NCBI GenBank assembly: GCA_022819505.1
Contig: JAJEHD010000021.1
Span: 62,001 to 126,000, forward strand
Direction: 5' to 3'
Source: Acidimicrobiia bacterium
Lineage (GTDB): Bacteria > Actinomycetota > Acidimicrobiia > Acidimicrobiales > Aldehydirespiratoraceae
Length of the DNA stretch: 64,000 bases
Shown here: piece by piece, positions 32,883 through 41,089 of the stretch
Position numbering within the stretch: position 1 is the first letter of the stretch
How the letters are laid out: each line of letters begins with the position of its first letter
Notes under the pieces: model-generated
The model's input: the letters and a program-made list of their open reading frames with translations, nothing else
What the model was told of the DNA's origin: nothing
The model's database searches: none
Made by a program: the position numbers and the translations under genes

Positions 32883-34199
32883 GTGGCCCACGACGGGGTG
32901 AATGACAGCGGGCAGCCGCCACGTCCGGTGCCCTCCTACAGTCCGTTCCAGCGACTGGCTCGGGTCCATGCCGCGGCCACGAGCACCGACGCGGTCATAG
33001 CGGTCGCGCTGGCCGGCTCGATCTTCTTCTCCATCAGCCCGGACGCGGCCCGGGACCGGATCGCCCTGTACCTCGCCCTCACAATGGCGCCGTTTGCGCT
33101 GGTCACGCCACTGATAGGCCCGATCATCGATCGGATGCCCGGCGGGCGCCGGGCCATGATCCTGGTCACCAACATGGGCCGCCTGGTGGTGGCCCTGCTC
33201 ATGATCCGCCACATCGACACGCTGTGGCTGTTCCCGGAGGCGTTCGCGCTGCTGGTGCTGCAGAAGAGCTACGCGGTGGCCAAGAGCGCGGTGGTGCCCC
33301 GCTACGTGCCCTCGGAGTCGAGCCTGGTGCAGGCCAACAGCCGCCTGGCCCTCATCAGCGCGGTGATGAGCCTCCTCGGGGCGGGCGTGGGAGCCGCCCT
33401 GGTCTTCCTGGGAAGTCCGGCCGTCGCCGCCGGCGTGGCCACCGCGGGCTACGGGGTCGCCACCGCCATCACCCTGCAGCTCCCCCGCATCCCGGTGGCC
33501 CAGAACAAGGCCACTTCGACGGAGCGCTCGGCGCTGCGGGCGTCGACCATCCTGCTGTCGGCCTCGGCGATGGCGGTGATGCGGGGCGCGGTGGGCTTCG
33601 TCACGTTCCTGCTGGCCTTCGAGCTGCGCGGCGGCGAGGAAGGCCTGAACGTGAGCGAGCAGGGGGCCGCGCTCGGAGGGGCGGTCGCCTCGGAGCGGGG
33701 CATCGACATAGTGGGCGATCCGGGCGCACCGGCTTGGCACTACGCGGTGGTGGTGGCGGTGGCCGGACTGCTGGCCTTCACCGGGGTGCAGGTCGCCCCG
33801 ATCCTGCGGCGCAGCGTGGTTGAGGAGTTGATGCTGCTCGGGTCGCTGGGGGTGGGCCTGGCCGCGGCCGTCCTTGGGTTGATGACCGGCGGGCTGATGG
33901 GAATGGCGCTGCTGGCGGGCGGGGTGGCCCTGGCCGCGGCGGTGGCCCGGCTCGCCTTCGACTCGCTGGTGCAGCGCGACGCCCCCGACGCCAACCACGG
34001 ACGGTCGTTCTCCCGGTTCGAAGCCCGCTTCCAGATCGCCTGGGTGGTCGGGGCGTTCTTCCCGGTGATCCTGCCGATACCGGTGCGACTGGGCTCGGGG
34101 TTCGTGGCGCTGCTGGCCGCGTTCGCGCTGATCTCGTTCATCGTGGGACGCCGTCGCATCGCGGTGCGCGGCAATCCACATCGCAGGAACGACTCCTAG
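32883..34199 (+). CDS. MFS-type transporter
   Basis: A 438-residue major-facilitator protein with about 12 hydrophobic segments. The cytosolic loop between helices 2 and 3 reads GPIIDRMPGGRRAM, a good match to the family A-like motif (G-xxx-D-R-x-G-R-R). An atypical hydrophilic loop follows helix 7 (GGEEGLNVSEQG to DPGAPAW). GTG at 32883 is a leaderless-type start. No substrate can be assigned. Similar proteins stand beside ppk or metalloprotease genes in related actinobacteria only as general neighbours. Confidence 0.85.
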   Translation: MAHDGVNDSGQPPRPVPSYSPFQRLARVHAAATSTDAVIAVALAGSIFFSISPDAARDRIALYLALTMAPFALVTPLIGPIIDRMPGGRRAMILVTNMGRLVVALLMIRHIDTLWLFPEAFALLVLQKSYAVAKSAVVPRYVPSESSLVQANSRLALISAVMSLLGAGVGAALVFLGSPAVAAGVATAGYGVATAITLQLPRIPVAQNKATSTERSALRASTILLSASAMAVMRGAVGFVTFLLAFELRGGEEGLNVSEQGAALGGAVASERGIDIVGDPGAPAWHYAVVVAVAGLLAFTGVQVAPILRRSVVEELMLLGSLGVGLAAAVLGLMTGGLMGMALLAGGVALAAAVARLAFDSLVQRDAPDANHGRSFSRFEARFQIAWVVGAFFPVILPIPVRLGSGFVALLAAFALISFIVGRRRIAVRGNPHRRNDS

Positions 34200-34257
34200 T
34201 CTCCTAGCCGACCTAGCCCTCCTGGCCTCCGACCCTCCGGAGCTCGCCGGGCGGATC

Positions 34258-35571
34258 TCAGCGGGGCAGGTCGATCCGGGCCAGCCAGAGCCCGGCCGCG
34301 TCGACCTCGGCCGGGGTGGGCAGGTTGGCCGGATCGGTGAACAACCGCTGAAGCCCCTCGGGTCCGGCCCGCTCCACCACCCCGGCCGCGAAGGCGGCGC
34401 CCCGCTCGTACTGGTCCTGGTCGAGTTCCAGCCCGAGCAGCCGCTCGACGAAGCGGTCGGACTCGCTGGCCTCCACCCGGTGACGCCGCAGCGCCTCGGC
34501 GAGCCGGTCGTAGGAGCCGATCAACTCGGTCCCGATGCGATCCATGGTGTGGTCGACGTATCCGGTGATCGCCGCGATCAGCGCCGTCATCTGGGGCAGC
34601 AGCGCCTCCTGCGCCTGGGAGCGCACCGCTCCCAGGAGGGCGTCGGGGCTGCCCATCGCCTGCTGGAGCTCGGCCAGGGCCTCGGGCCCGCCCGAGAGGG
34701 GGTCGAAGCCGTCCAGCATCTCCTCCAGGCGGCGGGGATTGGTCTCGAAGGCGGACGCGTGGCGCAGCAGCAGGTCGCTCACCGTGCCCCGCACATGCTC
34801 GACGCCGAAGACCGCGTGGTAGACGGCCTCGTGCAGGCACACCCACAGGCGGAGGTCGTCAGCGTCGAGGGACCACTGCCGGCCGAAGTCCTCCACGTTG
34901 GGCAACGCGATCAGCATCGGCTTGCCCGGTGGCCGCGGCACGGGCAGCACGTAGCCGCCGAGCGCGTGCTGGGCCAGGCGACCCACCATCGCGCCGGTGG
35001 TCAGCGACAGCATGGCCGGTCCGATCATGCGAGTTATGCCCGCGAACATGGCCGTCATGGGGTCGGCTGCGGTGTCGTCGGGATCGGGGTCGGCTCCCGC
35101 GGCGATCGACTCCCCCAGGGCGTTGAACAGCTCCCCGTAGTCGCCGGTGGTGCGGTCGGACCACCCGACCCGGTTGACGACCTCCACCCGCAGCGGAGCA
35201 CCCCGCGACGGCTGGAGGCCGGTCGCGTCGGTGACCCTCAGTTCGGCCACCCGCACGAGCTGCTCCAGAGCGATCCGGTCGGTGGGGTCGATGTTGGGTT
35301 CCGACGATCCGCCCGAGGCGATGGCCCGAGCCACGTCGCGGGCGTGGCTGGATCCGGGCGTCGCCCCCTGTAGCGCCCGCATCAGATCCCCGATCACACC
35401 CAGGTCGCCCAGGCCGCCCAGGCCGCCCAGGCTCCCCGGTTCGCCTCCCGGGGCGGGTTCTCCGGTGGAGCCCGGCTCGTCCAGGCCGCCCGACCCGAAG
35501 AGGTCCTCCAACCCTTCGAATCCCTCGAACGGGTCGTCGGGGCCGTCTCCGGTTGGCGGCACGTCGCTCAT
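34258..35571 (-). CDS. DUF2342-type zinc-dependent metalloprotease-like protein
   Basis: A 437-residue protein. The first 60 residues are acidic and Gly/Pro-rich (FEGFEGLEDLFG, repeated LGGLG); the rest is helical, with GQW/DLRLWVCLHEAVYHAVF. Family members carry HExxH; here the site reads H247-E-A-V-Y251-H252, so the second His is shifted by one residue, which could weaken zinc binding. TALIAAITGYVDHTMD and ERLLGLELDQDQYERG match the conserved C-terminal part. The ATG at 35571 has no Shine-Dalgarno but a TACGAT box six nt upstream. Function in bacteria is not established; relatives are called coenzyme F420 biosynthesis-associated or putative hydrolases. Confidence 0.83.
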   Translation of the reverse strand: MSDVPPTGDGPDDPFEGFEGLEDLFGSGGLDEPGSTGEPAPGGEPGSLGGLGGLGDLGVIGDLMRALQGATPGSSHARDVARAIASGGSSEPNIDPTDRIALEQLVRVAELRVTDATGLQPSRGAPLRVEVVNRVGWSDRTTGDYGELFNALGESIAAGADPDPDDTAADPMTAMFAGITRMIGPAMLSLTTGAMVGRLAQHALGGYVLPVPRPPGKPMLIALPNVEDFGRQWSLDADDLRLWVCLHEAVYHAVFGVEHVRGTVSDLLLRHASAFETNPRRLEEMLDGFDPLSGGPEALAELQQAMGSPDALLGAVRSQAQEALLPQMTALIAAITGYVDHTMDRIGTELIGSYDRLAEALRRHRVEASESDRFVERLLGLELDQDQYERGAAFAAGVVERAGPEGLQRLFTDPANLPTPAEVDAAGLWLARIDLPR

Positions 35572-35577
35572 GGAGGC

Positions 35578-35583
35578 ATCGTA
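35578..35583 (-). promoter_or_regulatory. -10 box (TACGAT) for leaderless DUF2342 transcript
   Basis: TACGAT ends 6 nt before ATG at 35571 on the minus strand. The divergent epimerase gene begins only 43 nt away. Confidence 0.5.
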
Positions 35584-35614
35584 GGGGGGTGCAGACCATA
35601 AAGTCCTGCCCGCG

Positions 35615-36718
35615 GTGAACTCACGGCCGAGCCGCGGCCCGAGTACCGATGAGCACCGGCCGGCCCGGGTGGTGGTGACCGGTGCCCACGGCTCGGTGGG
35701 ACGGCGCGTCGTCGCCCGTCTGGCCGGCCAGCATCCTGCCGTGGCCGTCGTCGCCATCGACAGGGAGGCCACCCCGGCCCCCTACCCCTCGGTCACCACC
35801 AAGCAGGCCGACCTGGCCGACGCCGACCTGGGCGCCCTGTTCTCGGGGGCCGACTCGGTGGTGCACCTGGCCTCCACGGTCACGGCGGGCACGCTGAATC
35901 CGGCTGAGGTCGAGCTGGAGGCGGCATTGCTGCACCGGGTGCTGGACGGTCTGAGCTCCGCACGGGTCCCCCACCTGGCGGTCATGTCGTCGGCCATGGT
36001 CTACGGCGCCTGGCGGGACAACCCGGTACCGATCACCGAGGACGCCGCGGTACGCCCCAACCCCGACTTCGACTGGGCGCTGCAGCGGCACCGGCTCGAG
36101 CGGCTGGCTCAGCAATGGGGGGCGGGGCCGGACCGCTGCGTCACCGTGCTGCGGCCGGCGGCCGTGGTCGCCGAGGACCGCCTGGGCCAGCTGGCCAACA
36201 CCTTGCGGGCCGCCCGCTCCGGGGTTGCCGCCGACGGCGACCCGCCGGTCCAGTACCTCCACGCCGACGACCTGGCCGCCGCCGTCGTCACCTCGGTGAA
36301 CGCCCGCTACGACGGGATCCTCAACGTTGCCCCCGACGGCTGGATTCCTCCCGACACCCTCGCCGAGCTGGAGGGGCCGCGGCCGCGCCTGCGAGTCCCG
36401 TCGCACCTGGCGCGGTTCCTGAGCGCGTTGCGCTGGCGCTCGGGACTGGCCCCGACACCGCCGGGGGTCGTGCCCTACACGATTCACCCGTGGGTGGTGG
36501 CCAACGACCGCCTACGGGCACTCGGCTGGCGGGCGGCCCACACCAACGAGGAGGCATGGGTCGTCTCCCACGAGCCCGGTCCGCTGGAGTCGCTGCCGGC
36601 CCGGCGCCGCCAGGAGCTGCTGCTGGCCGCGGCGGCGGTGCTGGTGGCGGGGTCGGTGGCCACGGCCGTCCTGGTGGTCAGGGCCTGGCGAAGGCGCCGC
36701 CGCGCCGGTCGTTCTTAG
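35615..36718 (+). CDS. NAD-dependent epimerase/dehydratase-like protein with C-terminal membrane anchor
   Basis: A 367-residue extended-SDR protein. The Rossmann motif TGAHGSVGRRV is at about residue 23 and SSAMVYG supplies the catalytic-Ser region. The usual YxxxK is not found: the aligned segment reads DWALQRHRLE, i.e. Trp and Arg replace Tyr and Lys, so ordinary dehydrogenase chemistry is doubtful. Residues about 332-352 (LLLAAAAVLVAGSVATAVLV) form a single membrane helix followed by an Arg-rich tail, so the domain is tethered to the inner face. GTG at 35615 has neither a strong ribosome site nor an ideal -10 spacing (TAAAGT, 10 nt). A sensor-like NAD(P)-binding role is possible. Confidence 0.8.
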   Translation: MNSRPSRGPSTDEHRPARVVVTGAHGSVGRRVVARLAGQHPAVAVVAIDREATPAPYPSVTTKQADLADADLGALFSGADSVVHLASTVTAGTLNPAEVELEAALLHRVLDGLSSARVPHLAVMSSAMVYGAWRDNPVPITEDAAVRPNPDFDWALQRHRLERLAQQWGAGPDRCVTVLRPAAVVAEDRLGQLANTLRAARSGVAADGDPPVQYLHADDLAAAVVTSVNARYDGILNVAPDGWIPPDTLAELEGPRPRLRVPSHLARFLSALRWRSGLAPTPPGVVPYTIHPWVVANDRLRALGWRAAHTNEEAWVVSHEPGPLESLPARRRQELLLAAAAVLVAGSVATAVLVVRAWRRRRRAGRS

Positions 36719-36731
36719 AGGCTTGGCGACC

Positions 36732-36737
36732 TACGAT
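36732..36737 (+). promoter_or_regulatory. -10 box (TACGAT) for the moaE gene
   Basis: TACGAT lies 5 nt before a TTG and 8 nt before the GTG at 36746; either may be the leaderless start. Confidence 0.4.
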
Positions 36738-36745
36738 GTTTGTTG

Positions 36746-37249
36746 GTGCTGGCACCCCCCGAAAGCGGCGACACCTGGCTAGGGCTGTCACCTGATCCGC
36801 TCCCCTCGTCGGAGGTGGCGGATTGGGTGGTGCTGCCTGCATGCGGGGCCGTGGTCCAGTTCAGCGGAACGGCCCGCGACCACTCCGTCGACCGCCCGGG
36901 GGTGGACCGGCTGGAGTACGAGGCCTACGACGAGGTCGTCGAGCCCCGCCTGGACGCCATCGTCTCGGAGATGCGCAAGCGGTGGGACGACCTGGGCCGC
37001 ATCGCGGTGCTGCACCGCGTGGGCCGTGTGGCGGTGGGCGATCCCGCGGTGGTGGTGGCCGTGTCGGCGCCCCACCGGGACGCGGCCTTCGAGGCGGCCC
37101 GGTTCGCCATCGACACGCTCAAGACCACCGTGCCGATCTGGAAGCGCGAGCGCTGGCAGGGCGGGGAGAGCTGGGGTCTGGAACCCCAGCACATCGCCGG
37201 CGTGCCCTCGGCGAGCACGGGGCCGTCGCGGCAGGAGGCGGCCCGGTGA
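36746..37249 (+). CDS. moaE: Molybdopterin synthase catalytic subunit
   Basis: A 167-residue MoaE. Characteristic segments are GAVVQFSGTARDHS, LEYEAYDEVVEPRLDAI, RVGRVAVGDPAVVVAVSAPHR and the active-site Lys segment TVPIWKRERW. With MoaD it transfers sulfur to precursor Z to make molybdopterin for molybdenum enzymes; no moaD or other moa gene is in the window. Start is uncertain among TTG 36740/36743 and GTG 36746. The TGA overlaps the GTG of the next small membrane protein gene (GTGA). Confidence 0.92.
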   Translation: MLAPPESGDTWLGLSPDPLPSSEVADWVVLPACGAVVQFSGTARDHSVDRPGVDRLEYEAYDEVVEPRLDAIVSEMRKRWDDLGRIAVLHRVGRVAVGDPAVVVAVSAPHRDAAFEAARFAIDTLKTTVPIWKRERWQGGESWGLEPQHIAGVPSASTGPSRQEAAR

Positions 37250-37494
37250 GGGGCTCCGTTCTGCTGGTCCTCGCCTCGCTCGGCCTGGCCACGGTCGTCT
37301 CCACCCTGCTGTGGCTGATCCGCAAGATCACCTGGCGCCGCCCCGCCCCGTTCCTGAAGCAGCTCGAGGCGGTGTCGCCCACCCCGGGACGACCGGTCGG
37401 ACCGGCCAGCGGCATCTCCAGGCTCGACCCGCTGGCCCCCGGCCCCGAGGGCGACCCGCCCGCTGACGCGCCGGTCGCCGAGAGCGAGCGCTGA
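37246..37494 (+). CDS. Small single-pass membrane protein, 82 residues
   Basis: GTG at 37246 overlaps the moaE stop codon and follows GGAGG. The product has one N-terminal helix (SVLLVLASLGLATVVSTLLWLI), a basic stretch (RKITWRRPAPF) and a Pro/Ala-rich cytosolic tail with conserved-looking SRLDPLAPG. I do not recognise a family. Its TGA at 37492 is in the same frame as the mreB gene, which restarts two codons later, so the two reading frames are continuous except for that stop. Confidence 0.65.
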   Translation: MRGSVLLVLASLGLATVVSTLLWLIRKITWRRPAPFLKQLEAVSPTPGRPVGPASGISRLDPLAPGPEGDPPADAPVAESER

Positions 37495-37497
37495 GCC

Positions 37498-38502
37498 CTG
37501 CCCCGCGACCTGGCCATCGACCTCGGCACCGCAAATACCCTTGTGTACGCCCGCGGGCAGGGCGTGGTGCTCAACGAGCCGTCGGTGGTGGCCCTCAACA
37601 CCAACACCAACCAGCTGCTGGCGGTGGGCCACAAGGCGCGGCGGATGCTGGGCCGCACCCCCGGGTACATCGTCGCCCGGCGCCCGCTGCGCAAGGGTGC
37701 CATCACCGACTTCGAGATCACCCAGGACATGATCCGGATCCTGCTGCGGCAGGTGGGTGTCAGCCGCATCAACCGGGCCCGCATCGTGGTGTGCGTACCC
37801 TCGGCCATCACCCCGGTCGAGCGCCGGGCCGTTATGGAGGCCGCCCGCCGGGCCGGCGCCATCGAGGTGAGGCTGATCGATCAGCCCCTGGCGGCCGCCA
37901 TCGGCGCGGGTCTCCCGATCGACGAGCCGGTCGGGTCGATGGTGGTCGACATCGGCGGCGGCACCACCGAGACCGCGCTGCTGAGCCTCGGCGGGGTGGT
38001 GGCCCTGGAGGCGGTGAGGGTGGGCTCGTTCGACATCGACGACGCCATCCAGGCCCACATGAGGCGGGTGTACGGGATGGCCATCGGGGAGCCCACCGCC
38101 GAGCACACCAAGATCGTGGTCGGATCGGCGGCCACGACGCGCAACGAGACCGCGGCCGAGATCCGGGGCCGGGAGCTGATGTCGGGCATGCCCAAGACCA
38201 CGGTGGTCACCCCCGACGAGATCCGCAAGGCCATCGAGGAGCCGGTGAGCGCCATGGTCGACTCGGTGTTGAGCTGCCTGTCGCAGTCTCCGCCGGAGCT
38301 GGCCCAGGACCTGATCGCCCGGGGCGTTCACCTCGTGGGCGGGGGAGGGCTGCTCAGGGGCATGGACATACGCCTGTCGCGAGAGATGTCGCTGCGGGTC
38401 CGCCGGGTCAACGCGCCGCTGGAGACGGTGGTCCGGGGCGCGGGCCGATGCCTGGAGCACCTCGGCATGGACATCTCGATCTTCAGCGACGACTTCGACT
38501 AG
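37498..38502 (+). CDS. mreB: MreB/Mbl actin-like cell-shape protein, apparent CTG start
   Basis: A 334-residue MreB-family ATPase. Phosphate-1 motif DLGTANTLVY, phosphate-2 region VVDIGGGTTETALLSLGG, the connect-type segment VPSAITPVERRAV and adenosine motif VGGGGLLRGMD are all present. The first in-frame ATG/GTG/TTG is GTG at 37543, which would delete the nucleotide-binding DLGTANT. The essential motif is restored only by starting at CTG 37498 (giving MPRDLAIDLGTANT), because an in-frame TGA lies at 37492. A CTG start is therefore inferred. mreC, mreD and rodA are not adjacent. The product should polymerise under the membrane and guide wall synthesis. Confidence 0.85.
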   Translation: MPRDLAIDLGTANTLVYARGQGVVLNEPSVVALNTNTNQLLAVGHKARRMLGRTPGYIVARRPLRKGAITDFEITQDMIRILLRQVGVSRINRARIVVCVPSAITPVERRAVMEAARRAGAIEVRLIDQPLAAAIGAGLPIDEPVGSMVVDIGGGTTETALLSLGGVVALEAVRVGSFDIDDAIQAHMRRVYGMAIGEPTAEHTKIVVGSAATTRNETAAEIRGRELMSGMPKTTVVTPDEIRKAIEEPVSAMVDSVLSCLSQSPPELAQDLIARGVHLVGGGGLLRGMDIRLSREMSLRVRRVNAPLETVVRGAGRCLEHLGMDISIFSDDFD

Positions 38503-38509
38503 CTCTCTC

Positions 38510-39187
38510 TCATCCCGCGCCGGTGGCCCCGGTCTGGGGGCCGCGCAGCTCGGCGGCTGCCGCCCTCACCTGTTTGTCCCGGTCCTTGCCGGCCCTGGCC
38601 AGCGCGGCCTCCACCTCGGGGCCGTCGAAGGGTGCGAGGGCGATCACCGCCCGGCGCCGGACCTCGGGTTTGTCGTCCAACCCGGCGAGGACCGCTGGCA
38701 GCCCGTCGGGATGGGCGATCGCGCCCAGCGCCGCGATGGCTGACTCCCGGCACAGCGGATCAGCATGGGATCGGGCCACCCGGATGAGGGCCGCTACGAC
38801 GGGCGCAGGGTCCGCCGGACCGGCGGCGGCTGAGACCTTCTCGCCACAGGTCCAGGCGGCGGCCTCCACTACCCGCTGGTCGGGGTCGTCGAGCCGGGCC
38901 GCGGCCGCCGCCGGCGCCACGTCGGGGCGGTTCGCGGCCAGCTCCAGCGCGGCGACCCGGACGCCGGGCTCAGGGTCCTCGAGCGCCGCCTCCAGGAGGC
39001 GGGCGTCGAGGCCGCCGGCCCGCTCCAGGGCTCGCAGCGCGCTGGCCCGGACGGCCGGTTCGACGTCGTCGAGATAGGCGCCCGCTCGGGCAACGTCACC
39101 CCGGTGGCCGGCCACCGCCGCGGCCCGGCGCCGCGCCATGGCATCGGCCCCCTCGGCTGCCGCCGCGACCTCAGCCACCGTGCCCAC
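38510..39187 (-). CDS. HEAT-repeat protein
   Basis: A 225-residue all-helical protein made of about six HEAT-type repeats of roughly 31 residues, recognisable as VEPAVRASALRALE, PEPGVRVAALELAA, PDQRVVEAAAWTCG, ADPLCRESAIAALG and KPEVRRRAVIALA. Such proteins are soluble scaffolds or lyase-like adaptors; no catalytic signature is seen. GTG at 39187 follows GAGAGG. It converges on the mreB gene, 7 nt apart at the 3' ends, and has an 18-bp tandem repeat immediately upstream. Confidence 0.8.
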   Translation of the reverse strand: MGTVAEVAAAAEGADAMARRRAAAVAGHRGDVARAGAYLDDVEPAVRASALRALERAGGLDARLLEAALEDPEPGVRVAALELAANRPDVAPAAAAARLDDPDQRVVEAAAWTCGEKVSAAAGPADPAPVVAALIRVARSHADPLCRESAIAALGAIAHPDGLPAVLAGLDDKPEVRRRAVIALAPFDGPEVEAALARAGKDRDKQVRAAAAELRGPQTGATGAG

Positions 39188-39189
39188 CG

Positions 39190-39304
39190 GACCTCTCCCC
39201 GGCTCCGCCCATGCCTCCGGCTCCGCCCATGCGTCCGGCTCCGCCTATGAGCCCGGCTCCGCCCATGCGTCCGGCCCCGCCCATGAACCCGACCCCGCCT
39301 ATGA
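39190..39304. repeat. 18-bp tandem repeat array (CCGGCTCCGCCCATGCGT units)
   Basis: Six or so imperfect 18-bp units with the pattern CCGGCTCCGCC(C/T)ATG(A/C)N(C/T) fill the gap between the HEAT gene start and the stop codon of the 124-residue membrane protein gene. Units differ at the third, twelfth and last positions. In the minus-strand frame it would encode a Gly-Gly-Ala-Gly-x-Met repeat, but that frame has no credible gene around it. Confidence 0.8.
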
Positions 39305-39673
39305 GATGGCGTTCTCTAGCAGGAATCCGGCCACCACTACCAGGATGCCGATGGCCGCCGCCAGCACGAAGCCGATTACCACGACCAGCCCGACCAGCGC
39401 GGCCAACGCCAGCAGACGCTGCCACCACTGGGGGTAGGCCTTCGGTCCCACCACCGCCTTGGGCACGGCCCGCCTGGCCAGGCCCAACACCCTCAGCACG
39501 TCGATCAGCCGGACGCGCCCGGGTCGGGCAGCCCACGCCGACCGGAGGCCGGCCCGCGCCAGCTGCAGGACCGCCCGAGCCGACCGGCGGACCGACCGGG
39601 CGATCCGCGCCCACCGCTCGCTTCCTACCGGTGCTGACTGGGGGGCCTGGCCGGTGGTCGGGGCTGTCGCCAT
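39299..39673 (-). CDS. Small membrane protein with Arg-rich N-terminal half
   Basis: A 124-residue protein: an Arg/Ala-rich cytosolic part (SERWARIARSVRRSARAV to LGLARRAVPKAVVG), then YPQWWQRLLALAAL and two closely spaced hydrophobic stretches at the C terminus. ATG at 39673 is chosen, as upstream codons run into the divergent promoter region. No family recognised. It is divergent from the PDZ-S16 protease gene by 58 nt. Confidence 0.6.
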   Translation of the reverse strand: MATAPTTGQAPQSAPVGSERWARIARSVRRSARAVLQLARAGLRSAWAARPGRVRLIDVLRVLGLARRAVPKAVVGPKAYPQWWQRLLALAALVGLVVVIGFVLAAAIGILVVVAGFLLENAIS

Positions 39674-39731
39674 GGGGATACCTTGGGGGCCGGCGCCGCG
39701 CCAGGGCGCCTGAGCGAAGACGACTGGACGG

Positions 39732-40925
39732 TTGGCCACGCTAGCTTCCCCACCGCCGACTTCCCCGGCGCCGGACTCGAACCTCTCGGGGCCTGCGGCG
39801 CCTCCACCCCGGTACCCGCGGCACGGTCGCCGGCTCCGTCCCCGAAGGCCCAGGCGACGGCTGTGGTGGTTCCTGGGAGCGGTCTTCGTGTTGGCCGCGG
39901 CGGCCACGGCCGCGTCCTTCCTCGTGCCGGCCCAGTGGGCCGGGCGGCTGATTCCCGGCGACTCGTTGGTCGACTCCGAGGCGGTGGCCTTCCTGCCCGG
40001 CACGGCCCTCACCACATCGGACCGGATCGAGGCCGACGGCATCGAGGTGTACGAGTCCGACGGGGAGATCCTGCTGCTCACCGTGTCGATCGACAGCCAC
40101 CTGACCGTCGTCGACTGGATCAGGTCCTCCGTCGACGATGCCATCGAGTTGCGCAGCCGCGACTCGGTGTTCGGCGAGCGGTCGAACCAGGAGCAGCGCG
40201 AGTTCAACCGGCACCTGATGAGCAGCGCCAAGGACACGGCCACGATCGTGGCCCTGGAGCGCCTGGGCGTTCACGTCGCGAACTTCACCGGTGTGGTGTT
40301 CGTGGAGGCGGTCTCGGGTGGCCCGGCCGACGGTCTGCTGGAGGGCACCGACGTGATCCTGGAGATCGACGGCGTGGGTGTGACCACCGTCGAGTCGTTG
40401 CGGGCCGTGCTGGCCGACCTGGATCCGGGTATGACCGCAACCGTCACGGTGGAGAACTCCGAGACGCAGGAGCGGCGCGACGTGGAGCTCACGCTCGGCG
40501 CCCATCCCGACAGCGGCGCGGCGTACATCGGGGTGAGCGGCGTGACCGAGCGGGTCGAGAGGTCCCCGCTCCCCTTCGAGATCGACATCAGTTCCGGCAA
40601 CGTGGGAGGCCCCTCCGCCGGTCTGGCCTTCACCCTGCTGGTACTCGATGTCCTCACGCCGGGCGAGCTGACGGGAGGCAAGCGGGTCGCCGTCACCGGC
40701 TCGATCCGTCTCGACGGCTCGGTCGGCGATGTGGGTGGGGTGGCCCAGAAGTCGGTGGCGGCCCGGCAGGCGGGTGCCGAGATCATCATGGTGCCTGCCG
40801 CTCTCGTGGACGAGGCCCGATCGGGTGCGGGCGATGTGCCGGTGGTGGGCGTCGAGGACCTCGAGGACGCGCTGGAGGCGCTGGCGGCGGAGGGGGGAGA
40901 TCCGGTCGGGCTCCTGTACGGCTGA
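39732..40925 (+). CDS. Membrane-anchored PDZ domain / Lon-type (S16) serine peptidase, YlbL-like
   Basis: A 397-residue protein. Residues 1-42 are Pro/Arg-rich, 44-65 a single membrane helix (LWWFLGAVFVLAAAATAASF), about 165-255 a PDZ domain (GVVFVEAVSGGPADGLLEGTD), and 275-390 a Lon-type protease domain. The catalytic dyad is Ser295 (NVGGPSAGL) and Lys340 (GGVAQKSVAA). This is the YlbL/SdrC-like architecture of actinobacteria and Bacillus: the protease faces outside and may clear or sense cell-envelope proteins. TTG at 39732 is a tentative start; no good ribosome site is seen. Confidence 0.88.
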   Translation: MATLASPPPTSPAPDSNLSGPAAPPPRYPRHGRRLRPRRPRRRLWWFLGAVFVLAAAATAASFLVPAQWAGRLIPGDSLVDSEAVAFLPGTALTTSDRIEADGIEVYESDGEILLLTVSIDSHLTVVDWIRSSVDDAIELRSRDSVFGERSNQEQREFNRHLMSSAKDTATIVALERLGVHVANFTGVVFVEAVSGGPADGLLEGTDVILEIDGVGVTTVESLRAVLADLDPGMTATVTVENSETQERRDVELTLGAHPDSGAAYIGVSGVTERVERSPLPFEIDISSGNVGGPSAGLAFTLLVLDVLTPGELTGGKRVAVTGSIRLDGSVGDVGGVAQKSVAARQAGAEIIMVPAALVDEARSGAGDVPVVGVEDLEDALEALAAEGGDPVGLLYG

Positions 40926-41038
40926 GCCCGTGCCGTCCTCGCCAAGTCCTGCCGCGACATTTGCGGTCGCGGCTCGTGCTTCGATTGCGGCTTCTGGACC
41001 GGGAGGTCCGCTCAGCGGGGTTATCGGTCCACCACCAA

Positions 41039-41044
41039 TAGGAT
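41039..41044 (+). promoter_or_regulatory. Possible -10 box (TAGGAT) for the DivIVA-like gene
   Basis: TAGGAT lies 45 nt before ATG at 41090 in the 164-nt gap after the protease gene; no good -35 is seen. Unlike its neighbours this gene would have a leader with a ribosome site. Confidence 0.35.
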
Positions 41045-41089
41045 TGGTCCCGTCGGCGGCCAGGCAACGGTGGCCGCGTCGGAGGAGCC

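Noticed and set aside
39171..39614. 147-codon minus-strand frame through the 18-bp repeat
   Set aside because: It is Gly/Ala/Arg low complexity, overlaps two better genes and has no ribosome site.
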